Shown here in pieces: positions 6,336 through 12,418 of a stretch of DNA of 12,418 nucleotides. The stretch's first letter is position 1. The number at the start of each line of letters is the position of its first letter. The notes beneath the pieces are model-generated. The model did no database searches. It saw only the letters and a program-made list of their open reading frames with translations, and had not been told where the DNA came from. Source of the DNA: Lachnospiraceae bacterium UBA3772 (GTDB taxonomy: Bacteria > Bacillota > Clostridia > Lachnospirales > Lachnospiraceae); assembly GCA_002371025.1 (NCBI GenBank), contig DFFQ01000200.1, positions 1-12,418 of the forward strand, in the 5' to 3' direction. The position numbers and the translations under genes were made by a program.

Positions 6336-8104
6336 TATTTATCACCTCCTACTTCATCAAAGTCTCCTCGTCCTTTTGTCTGTGACTCATAAACTTCTCT
6401 ATAAATGTCATTATTTTTAAGCAATTCTTCATGAGTTCCAAATCCATTTACCTTGCCCTGATCCATTACGATTATACGATCGGCATCCTGAACTGAGGAA
6501 ATTCTCTGAGCAATGATGATTTTTGTAGTCTTTGGAATGTCTTCCCTAAGGGCCTTTTTAATTTTGGCATCTGTTGCAGTATCAACAGCACTTGTGCTGT
6601 CATCAAGTATAAGAACAGCAGGTTTCTTAAGTAAAGCTCTTGCAATACAAAGTCTCTGCTTTTGTCCTCCAGATACGTTGGTTCCGCCCTGAGAAATAAC
6701 TGTGTCATATCCTTCCGGCATTCTGTCGATGAATTCATCTGCACATGCAAGTCTGCAGGCCTTTTTTACTTCCTCTAAAGATGCATTTTTATCTCCCCAT
6801 CTTAAGTTTTCTAAAATGGTTCCAGAGAATAACACATTCTTTTGAAGTACAACACTTACTTTATTTCTTAGAGTTGTAAGATCATAATCTTTTACATTAA
6901 CTCCGCCAACAATTACTTCTCCCTGACTTACATCATAGAGTCGGCTGATAAGATTAACCAGACTGGTCTTTGAACTACCAGTTCCACCTATGATACCTAT
7001 GGTTTCACCAGATTTTATTGATAAATTAATGTTATCTAAAACCGGCTTCTCAGCTTTATCATTATATCTGAATATAACATTATTAAATTCAATAGAACCA
7101 TCCTTTACTTCCATAACCGGATTTTCAGGGTTTGTGATGGTTGGTTCCTCTTCCAAAACCTCGACAACACGTTTTGCTGATGCCTCACTCATTGTGATCA
7201 TTATAAATACAATTGAAAGCATCATAAGACTCATAAGGATACTCATACAATATGTAAGAAGACTTGTAAGATTACCTGTTGTAAGTCCTCCCACATGTCC
7301 AAATTCTTTTACTATAAGATTTGCACCGGTCCAGCAGACAAGAAGCATACTTCCATATACTGTAAGCTGCATTAAAGGCATCATAAATGTTGTCATGCCT
7401 TCAGCCTTAACAAATATCTTATAAATATTCATGCTGGCTTTTGTAAACTTATTCTCTTCAAAGTCTTCTCTTACAAATCCCTTTACAACTCTTATGGCTG
7501 TAACATTTTCCTGTACCTTTTCATTTAATTCATCATATTTAGGAAAGGCCTGAACAAAGTATTTTGTTGCATTCTTTATTATAATAGCAATTCCTATTCC
7601 AAGGATTATAACTGCTACAAGATAGATTGCAGCAACCCTGGCTCTTATTATAAATGCAAATGTCATGGAAATCAGGAAACTTGCAGGTGCTCTTGTACAC
7701 ATTCGAAGTATCATCTGATATGCATTTTGAATATTGGTAACATCTGTTGTCATACGTGTTACAAGACTTGCGGATGATAACTTATCAATATTCGCAAATG
7801 AAAAGCTCTGTATTTTTCTATACATTGCTCTTCTTAAATTTCTGGCAAATCCGGCGGAAGCTTTTGCTCCTGTCTTACCACCCATGATACCAACCCATAG
7901 TCCGCCTCCGGCAAGTAAAAGCATGATAATCCCATAAATGATTATCTGCTTCATATCCGGAGATTCACTATTAATGATATCGATTATCATACCCATGATA
8001 AAAGGAATAAGTGTTTCAAATATTACCTCTCCTATCATGAATACAGGCGTAAGCAAAGATTCCCTCTTAAATTCGCCCAAATGTTTTGATAATGTTTTTA
8101 TCAT
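6335..8104 (-). CDS. Heterodimeric ABC exporter, subunit with degenerate ATPase site
   Basis: This 589-residue half-transporter has a six-helix exporter domain (about 15-305) followed by a nucleotide-binding domain. Walker A is GGTGSSKT at 373-380, with serine in place of the last conserved glycine. The signature is VSGGQ (477-481). Walker B ends in DD (D502 instead of the catalytic glutamate), and the switch histidine is replaced by glutamine (Q533 in IAQR). These changes match the TM287/BmrC-like half, whose Walker sites pair with the variant LSQGQ signature of the partner to form the non-hydrolysing site. ATG at 8104 is preferred because TAGGAG lies 7 nt before it. An upstream in-frame ATG at 8167 would place the start before the likely promoter and add 21 residues not typical of the family. 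Transcribed from the divergent promoter region, ahead of its partner gene. Confidence 0.94.
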   Translation of the reverse strand: MIKTLSKHLGEFKRESLLTPVFMIGEVIFETLIPFIMGMIIDIINSESPDMKQIIIYGIIMLLLAGGGLWVGIMGGKTGAKASAGFARNLRRAMYRKIQSFSFANIDKLSSASLVTRMTTDVTNIQNAYQMILRMCTRAPASFLISMTFAFIIRARVAAIYLVAVIILGIGIAIIIKNATKYFVQAFPKYDELNEKVQENVTAIRVVKGFVREDFEENKFTKASMNIYKIFVKAEGMTTFMMPLMQLTVYGSMLLVCWTGANLIVKEFGHVGGLTTGNLTSLLTYCMSILMSLMMLSIVFIMITMSEASAKRVVEVLEEEPTITNPENPVMEVKDGSIEFNNVIFRYNDKAEKPVLDNINLSIKSGETIGIIGGTGSSKTSLVNLISRLYDVSQGEVIVGGVNVKDYDLTTLRNKVSVVLQKNVLFSGTILENLRWGDKNASLEEVKKACRLACADEFIDRMPEGYDTVISQGGTNVSGGQKQRLCIARALLKKPAVLILDDSTSAVDTATDAKIKKALREDIPKTTKIIIAQRISSVQDADRIIVMDQGKVNGFGTHEELLKNNDIYREVYESQTKGRGDFDEVGGDK

Positions 8105-8111
8105 TTTGTTT

Positions 8112-8117
8112 CTCCTA
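8112..8117 (-). promoter_or_regulatory. Ribosome binding site deciding the start of the first exporter gene
   Basis: TAGGAG on the minus strand, 7 nt before ATG at 8104. It supports the 589-residue form over the 610-residue open frame. Confidence 0.85.
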
Positions 8118-8138
8118 GTTACATAAAGTGTCATACTA

Positions 8139-8167
8139 ATATTATGTTGCATACTACATAAAATCAA
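8139..8167 (-). promoter_or_regulatory. Predicted exporter promoter with an operator-like inverted repeat
   Basis: On the minus strand TTGATT (8167-8162) is followed after 17 nt by TAATAT (8144-8139); an overlapping CATAAT is an alternative -10. The region 8143-8160 is an imperfect palindrome with arms TATGT and ACATA (14 of 18 positions symmetrical), filling most of the spacer, where a repressor could block polymerase. The heptamer CATACTA is also repeated on the plus strand at 8132-8138 and 8150-8156, and TACATAAA at 8120-8127 and 8155-8162. The regulator is unknown; the OhrR-type protein encoded downstream is one candidate. Confidence 0.5.
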
Positions 8168-8184
8168 GTGAAATTATGTTCACA

Positions 8185-8213
8185 TTTACAAAAAAATTCT
8201 AATAAACTATAAT
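8185..8213 (+). promoter_or_regulatory. Strong predicted promoter of the oxidoreductase gene
   Basis: TTTACA (8185-8190), an exact 17-nt spacer and a perfect TATAAT (8208-8213) lie about 33 nt before the ATG at 8246. Its -35 is back to back with that of the divergent exporter promoter, 17 bp apart. Confidence 0.8.
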
Positions 8214-8245
8214 TAGAGATAGTTTTTACGTACGGAGGAGACACA

Positions 8246-9256
8246 ATGATTTCATTTAACGTTGGTATTATGGGTACCGGAAGTATCGCTCATAAAGTTG
8301 CTGATACATTAAAAAAGCTCGAGGGGTTTTCTATTGCAGCTGTTGCATCCCGCGACAAAGAAAAAGCTGATGAATTCGCAAAAGAATTTGAAATAGAAAA
8401 AAGTTATGGATCTTATGAAGAACTTACTAAAGATCCAGATATTGAACTCGTATATGTTGCGACAGTTAATTCAACTCATGCAGATTTAGCCAAGCTTTGT
8501 ATAAATGCAAATAAACCTGTTCTTGTTGAAAAACCATTTTCTTTTAATGCCGCTACAGCAAAAGAAGTTTTTGATTTAGCTAAGGAAAAAAATGTATTCT
8601 GTGGAGAAGCTCTTTGGACACGCTTCATGCCTCAGTTATTTGTAACTCTTGATGGAATAAGAAAAGGCGTTATCGGTGATGTGAGATTTGTAAATGCATC
8701 ATTCGGTTATAACGTAGGTCATAAGGAACGCATTCTCCAGCCAGAACTTGCCGGCGGTGCACTTCTTGACCTTGGATTATATCCATTTGCATTAACTCTT
8801 TCAACTCTGCCTATGCCACCAGTATCAATGCTGTCATCAAATGTTAAGTTTAATACTAACCTCGATGCCCAGGATACATTTGTCATCAATTACCCACAGG
8901 GTAGAACAGCAACAATCTTTATCTCAGCTATCAATCAGCTTTCAAACCGTATGACAATAAACGGTACAAAAGGATATGTTGAAATTGAAGGAATTAATTC
9001 AATTGATAAGGCTACTTTCTACAGTTCTAAGGGAGAAGTAATTCATGAGATCAACCCACCTGAAGGTCAGATAAGTGGTTATGAATATGAATTTCTTTCA
9101 TCAAGAAAGGCTATCATCACTGGAAAGATTGAAAATATGGAGCATTCACATGCAGCAATACTTGCAAATCTTTCACTTTTTGATAATTTCAGAAAGTCAT
9201 GGGGTATGTTCTATCCTCTTCCTGAAGAAGAAGCACTTAAAAACAGAGAAAACTAA
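8246..9256 (+). CDS. Gfo/Idh/MocA family NAD(P)-dependent oxidoreductase
   Basis: This 336-residue cytoplasmic dehydrogenase has an N-terminal Rossmann fold (about 1-120) with GTGSIA at 10-15 for dinucleotide binding. VEKPF at 94-98 carries the catalytic-site lysine K96 of the EKP motif. The C-terminal alpha/beta substrate domain includes EALWTRFMPQ at 121-130 and GGALLDLGLYP at 170-180, where tyrosine stands in place of the common histidine. That pattern resembles the dihydrodiol dehydrogenase / D-xylose dehydrogenase branch of the family, which oxidises or reduces sugars and cyclic diols. The exact substrate cannot be read from sequence, and no sugar transporter or kinase is adjacent. GGAGGAG lies 5 nt before the ATG. 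It is the only plus-strand gene in the window and is monocistronic, with its own promoter and terminator. Confidence 0.93.
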   Translation: MISFNVGIMGTGSIAHKVADTLKKLEGFSIAAVASRDKEKADEFAKEFEIEKSYGSYEELTKDPDIELVYVATVNSTHADLAKLCINANKPVLVEKPFSFNAATAKEVFDLAKEKNVFCGEALWTRFMPQLFVTLDGIRKGVIGDVRFVNASFGYNVGHKERILQPELAGGALLDLGLYPFALTLSTLPMPPVSMLSSNVKFNTNLDAQDTFVINYPQGRTATIFISAINQLSNRMTINGTKGYVEIEGINSIDKATFYSSKGEVIHEINPPEGQISGYEYEFLSSRKAIITGKIENMEHSHAAILANLSLFDNFRKSWGMFYPLPEEEALKNREN

Positions 9257-9280
9257 TTATAAATACTAATATGTCATAAT

Positions 9281-9319
9281 AAAAATAACCGATGTGAATT
9301 ATCACATCGGTTATTTTTT
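9281..9319. terminator. Bidirectional terminator between convergent genes
   Basis: Arms at 9281-9296 and 9303-9318 make a perfect 16-bp stem with a 6-nt loop. T runs end the hairpin on both strands (TTTTTT at 9314-9319 on the plus strand; TTTTT from 9285-9281 on the minus strand). It serves the plus-strand oxidoreductase and the minus-strand aroD. Confidence 0.92.
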
Positions 9320-9328
9320 ATCATACCA

Positions 9329-10150
9329 TTACTGTATTAATTTAGCGCCTAATTCCTTGTACATATCCAATAATTCAATCTGTCCAGGTGCACTGCCGTC
9401 ACCTACATAGGAAAATGTAAGGCAACTACCTGTTTTCCTTCCCATTACGCGTGTCTGTCTGCCAAGCTCATCCATTGAGATTATTGCAATAGGTTTCGTA
9501 ACATTATTCTGTATCAATTTTCCCTTTGCTGCTCTTTCAGTAAGATCGATCATTCTCTCAACATCAATCTCATTTTTAGGTTTTACAGCTATCTTGAGGA
9601 TATCTCCACCTAATTGCTCCATAGTCCACAGATATCTTTCCAATCTGCCATCATGTGGAGTTTCATCAAAGTTATGATAAGAAATAACTGTTGCCACACC
9701 TTTCTCATGGGCTCTTGCTGCAAGTCTTGCCACATTATAGTTTCCAGACATAAGTTCAATATCTATCATATCTATATTTCCGCTATTTATGGCATTTTCC
9801 TGAATATCAGTTATCATTCCTTCAGCTCTGTCATGACGTAATTCTCCGCCTTCTTCTTCACTTCTGTATGTGAAAAGAAGAAGCTTATCAGGGAAGATAT
9901 CCCTGATTTCTTTTATCATCTTCTTTAAGCTGTAGCAACTTGTGACCTCATCATAGAAATCTGCTCTGAATTCAATCACTGATAACCTGATTGCTTCATC
10001 GCCGCTAAACTTCTTTGACAAAATATCTGATTCAGTTCTAATGAGCTGTGCCTGTCTTATGATTTCTTCCCTGTTGCGTCCCACAATAGGGACGCAGACC
10101 TTAGGGATATAATCTCCAAAACAGACATTTTTAATCATTATTTTTTCCAT
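9329..10150 (-). CDS. aroD: Type I 3-dehydroquinate dehydratase
   Basis: This 273-residue enzyme catalyses the dehydration of 3-dehydroquinate to 3-dehydroshikimate in the shikimate pathway, through a lysine Schiff base. Visible active-site residues are E60-R62-D64 in EFRADF, R96 in FTYRS followed by EEGGE, catalytic H159 in SYHNFDETP, Schiff-base K186 in ILKIAVKP, R234, and S253/Q257 in GSAPGQ. The 27-residue spacing of the His and Lys and the spacing of R234, S253 and Q257 match the Salmonella type I enzyme (His143/Lys170; Arg213/Ser232/Gln236). The ATG at 10150 has only a weak AGG upstream; a second in-frame ATG four codons in is equally possible. No other aromatic amino acid gene is nearby. 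The gene follows a large membrane protein gene after 45 nt with no terminator, so it may be read from an upstream promoter. Confidence 0.96.
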   Translation of the reverse strand: MEKIMIKNVCFGDYIPKVCVPIVGRNREEIIRQAQLIRTESDILSKKFSGDEAIRLSVIEFRADFYDEVTSCYSLKKMIKEIRDIFPDKLLLFTYRSEEEGGELRHDRAEGMITDIQENAINSGNIDMIDIELMSGNYNVARLAARAHEKGVATVISYHNFDETPHDGRLERYLWTMEQLGGDILKIAVKPKNEIDVERMIDLTERAAKGKLIQNNVTKPIAIISMDELGRQTRVMGRKTGSCLTFSYVGDGSAPGQIELLDMYKELGAKLIQ

Positions 10151-10195
10151 GATATGACCTGTTTGTTAATCCTTATTATTATTTAGTGTAAACTC

Positions 10196-12418
10196 TTATT
10201 TCTTCTTTGTAGGCTCAACTTTGATTACACATGTTTTATAATGTCCATCAGCACCCTGAAGAGATACAATGAATCTTCCTGATGTAGGAGCTCCCTTACA
10301 AGCAATAACTGAGTTAAACTGAGCAGTTTCACCCTTCTTTACCTGAGTCGCATATTTATAATCGAAATTAGTAAGATAATAGTACTCACCAATATTATTA
10401 TCCTTATCAAGGAAGTCCCAGTTGCCAATGCTTACATAAACGCCATCCCAGTTGCCATTTTTATCTTCCCAGCTATCATTCTTTACTGTATAAGTTAAAA
10501 CATATACAGCACCTGGATTTGGACACTCATCATCATTATACTCTGGATCTCTCTGGTCTACAGCTTCAAAACTGTCGACTGTTACAGTGTATCCTGCTCC
10601 AAGATCAAGAGGCTTACCTGGTTCAGCAATAAATTCTGCTCTTTCTTCGCTCTGAAGGAGAGATTGTATTTCATTTGAATTATCTTCTGTTGCAGGTTCT
10701 GTTGTTTTTTCTGTATTTTTTTCTGTTGTAGGCTCTTCTTTGTCTTTATCCTTCTTGTCATCTTTACCATAGTCATTGCCATAATCTGCAGAACCGTACA
10801 TTTCTCCAAATAATGGGTTGTCTGAGATACTCATGATCCAATCAGTAATATTATCCTCATTGTCCATGATGAACTCTTCAAGGTCATCTACAGATGCTTC
10901 AAAGATATTAAGTACCTTAGCGCTTGAATCTACTTCAATTGGCTTTGTATCTGCTGAAAGGACACCCATTCCGAACTTGCATCCGAAGCTTGCCTTAACA
11001 TCATCTACTTCAACTGTCACATCAGTTAAATCAACTAAGAAAGATTTTCCTTTATCAACTTCAACAGTACCATTAACAGACATTGTCATTACTTCTTCAT
11101 CAATAGCTACAATCTTACCTGAACCAGTAATTGTACCCTCTTTAGTATTATATGTCTGATCATATTCAGCCTTTACTTCTCCAGTTTCTGGAATATTAAC
11201 GCTGAACTTACCAAATGTATTGATACCGTCTTTAACTTTGTTGCTGCCGTATGAAATATTACCTGTTACTTTATATCCTGTTGCAGATACTTCATAATCA
11301 ATATCTGTAGCTGAAAGTATATCGTCAGTACCTGTATGCTTCACATCAATTTTAATCTTAACGATAGATACCTTAGTGTTGATAACATATTCAGCAACAA
11401 CACCCTTATATGTATAAACTTCAATATCTAAATCGTCTGTGATAAGCTGCTTAATCTGTCCCTTAGTTTCATCAATGATTTCCTGAATATCTTCTGGACT
11501 TGTTCCAGCCTGAGCAAGTGCTGCTGCAAATGCTTCCTGCTTCATAAGATCAGCATACTCATCAAGACCATCAGAAATGATCTCTTCAATTACTTCTTCA
11601 GGAACAGTAGCAATAAATTTCTGACATGTTACTTTCTTTCCATCAAGGTCTCTCTTCTTAAATCCCTTGAATTTTACCTTTGATTCACTCCAGATCTTAT
11701 CTGAGAATTCCTTAGCCTTCTTATCAACTTCTGCACTAAGATCCTTAGAATCACCTCCAAAGACATCAATGTCAAAGTCCTGAACTCCTTCAATCTTCTG
11801 ACCTGATTCCTTAGCAATAGCTGAATTGTTATATTTGCTTATAACATTTTTATTATCAAATGCTAAATAACCTTTGACTACATCTTTAAATGTAAGATAT
11901 GTCATATTTTCGTCTGCAAGAACTAAAAGATCACCAAGTGTCTTATTATCGCTTACAAATTCAAGATCTGCAGAGAACTTCTTATTCTGTCTGTCAAGAA
12001 TACATGTTGAATCAAATCCGGAATTATAGAAATTTGTATCATCAATCTCTTTAAATGTAAGACCAAATCTTGCCATTCCACCATTCTTAAGCATCTCTTT
12101 TGAGATCTTATCAGCCCCAAGTGCTTCATTTAATGGTGATGCTGAAACCTGTCTGTTTACATTTGCTGTAGCTTCAACTGCTTTTCTTAATCTCTTCTTT
12201 GGAGAGAATACTGTTAAAAGAAGCACTGCTGCAACAACTACTAAAGCTGCTATTACACCAAGTATGCTAAAGAGTGTAACCTTTGCCTTCTTTGACATCT
12301 TCTTCTTAGGAGCCTTAGCTGGTTCCTGAGGAATTGGATTAAAAGGACTTGTATACTGCTGCTGACTTGGATCCTGATACTGATTTGACTGTGGATTAAA
12401 TGCATTTGGATCCTGATA
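10196..12418 (-). CDS. Large single-pass membrane-anchored protein of unknown function, 5' end beyond the window
   Basis: The frame stays open for 40 codons upstream of the ATG at 12298 to the window edge. That ATG has no ribosome binding site and lies in the context PKKMSKKAK, so it is internal and the gene is partial. In the visible 740 residues, 1-36 are Gln/Pro/Asn/Tyr-rich and probably cytoplasmic, with YQDP at both 1-4 and 14-17. A basic patch precedes one membrane helix at about 47-71. Residues about 80-535 form a beta-rich, lysine- and aspartate-rich extracytoplasmic region with no recognised motif. A Thr/Glu/Lys-rich linker (about 540-590) leads to a C-terminal domain (about 600-740) resembling DUF4352/DUF5067-type immunoglobulin-like modules of Gram-positive surface proteins. 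No LPXTG motif is present. A zinc-ribbon N terminus beyond the edge is common in such proteins, but cannot be seen here. Confidence 0.85.
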   Translation of the reverse strand, partial: YQDPNAFNPQSNQYQDPSQQQYTSPFNPIPQEPAKAPKKKMSKKAKVTLFSILGVIAALVVVAAVLLLTVFSPKKRLRKAVEATANVNRQVSASPLNEALGADKISKEMLKNGGMARFGLTFKEIDDTNFYNSGFDSTCILDRQNKKFSADLEFVSDNKTLGDLLVLADENMTYLTFKDVVKGYLAFDNKNVISKYNNSAIAKESGQKIEGVQDFDIDVFGGDSKDLSAEVDKKAKEFSDKIWSESKVKFKGFKKRDLDGKKVTCQKFIATVPEEVIEEIISDGLDEYADLMKQEAFAAALAQAGTSPEDIQEIIDETKGQIKQLITDDLDIEVYTYKGVVAEYVINTKVSIVKIKIDVKHTGTDDILSATDIDYEVSATGYKVTGNISYGSNKVKDGINTFGKFSVNIPETGEVKAEYDQTYNTKEGTITGSGKIVAIDEEVMTMSVNGTVEVDKGKSFLVDLTDVTVEVDDVKASFGCKFGMGVLSADTKPIEVDSSAKVLNIFEASVDDLEEFIMDNEDNITDWIMSISDNPLFGEMYGSADYGNDYGKDDKKDKDKEEPTTEKNTEKTTEPATEDNSNEIQSLLQSEERAEFIAEPGKPLDLGAGYTVTVDSFEAVDQRDPEYNDDECPNPGAVYVLTYTVKNDSWEDKNGNWDGVYVSIGNWDFLDKDNNIGEYYYLTNFDYKYATQVKKGETAQFNSVIACKGAPTSGRFIVSLQGADGHYKTCVIKVEPTKKK

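Noticed and set aside
6990..7424. A 144-codon plus-strand open frame opposite the ABC exporter gene
   Set aside because: It is antisense to a well-supported coding region, has no ribosome binding site and resembles no family.
8105..8167. A 21-residue N-terminal extension of the first ABC exporter subunit, starting at ATG 8167
   Set aside because: There is no ribosome binding site before 8167, while TAGGAG lies 7 nt before 8104. The extension spans the likely promoter and does not look like an exporter N terminus.
10582..10809. A 75-codon minus-strand open frame rich in Lys and Gln
   Set aside because: It is an out-of-frame reading of the low-complexity Thr/Glu/Lys linker of the membrane protein gene.
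12296..12298. ATG at 12298 as the true start of the large membrane protein
   Set aside because: There is no Shine-Dalgarno sequence before it, and the frame remains open with biased, repeat-containing codons to the window end.

Overview
The window looks like a chromosomal segment of a low-GC, Gram-positive anaerobe of the Clostridia, most plausibly Lachnospiraceae. The reasons are AT-rich codon use, strong AGGAGG-type ribosome binding sites, T-tract terminators, and typical families: a heterodimeric ABC exporter, an OhrR-type MarR regulator, a VTC/DUF4956 pair, and a Gln/Pro-rich membrane-anchored protein with a Thr/Glu/Lys linker. The organism call is inference from style; there is no rRNA or marker gene to confirm it. 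No tRNA, rRNA, CRISPR array, transposase or prophage gene was seen.

Layout, left to right. Positions 1-79 hold a GC-rich repeat and hairpin region with long G runs, unlike the rest of the window. Next come two translationally coupled minus-strand genes: a VTC-domain polyphosphate polymerase-like protein (750-1547) and a DUF4956 membrane protein (80-757). A strong hairpin terminator (1609-1664) separates them from a minus-strand CPA2-type cation:proton antiporter (1684-2877), which has its own promoter. A terminator at 2951-2995 ends a minus-strand stretch made of a two-gene ABC exporter (8104 to 4434), an OhrR-type regulator (4351-3914) and thioredoxin reductase trxB (3906-3001). The exporter and regulator are 82 nt apart with no clear terminator between them, so read-through is possible. 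A compact divergent promoter region (8105-8245) drives the exporter to the left and a Gfo/Idh/MocA oxidoreductase (8246-9256) to the right. A symmetrical bidirectional terminator (9281-9319) separates that oxidoreductase from the convergent minus-strand aroD (9329-10150). Upstream of aroD lies a large single-pass membrane protein gene (10196 to beyond 12418) whose 5' end is outside the window.

Functionally this is mostly ordinary core and accessory-core metabolism: possible polyphosphate synthesis at the membrane, monovalent cation homeostasis, thiol redox control with a peroxide-type sensor, drug or lipid export, a shikimate pathway enzyme, and an envelope protein of unknown role. The items most worth a second look are the VTC/DUF4956 pair, the pairing of an OhrR-type sensor with trxB instead of ohr, the repeat at the left edge, and the truncated surface protein. 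Three gene starts differ from the longest open frame: DUF4956 starts at 757, the first ABC subunit at 8104, and the large membrane protein continues past the window end. No stretch longer than 300 bases lacks a gene.
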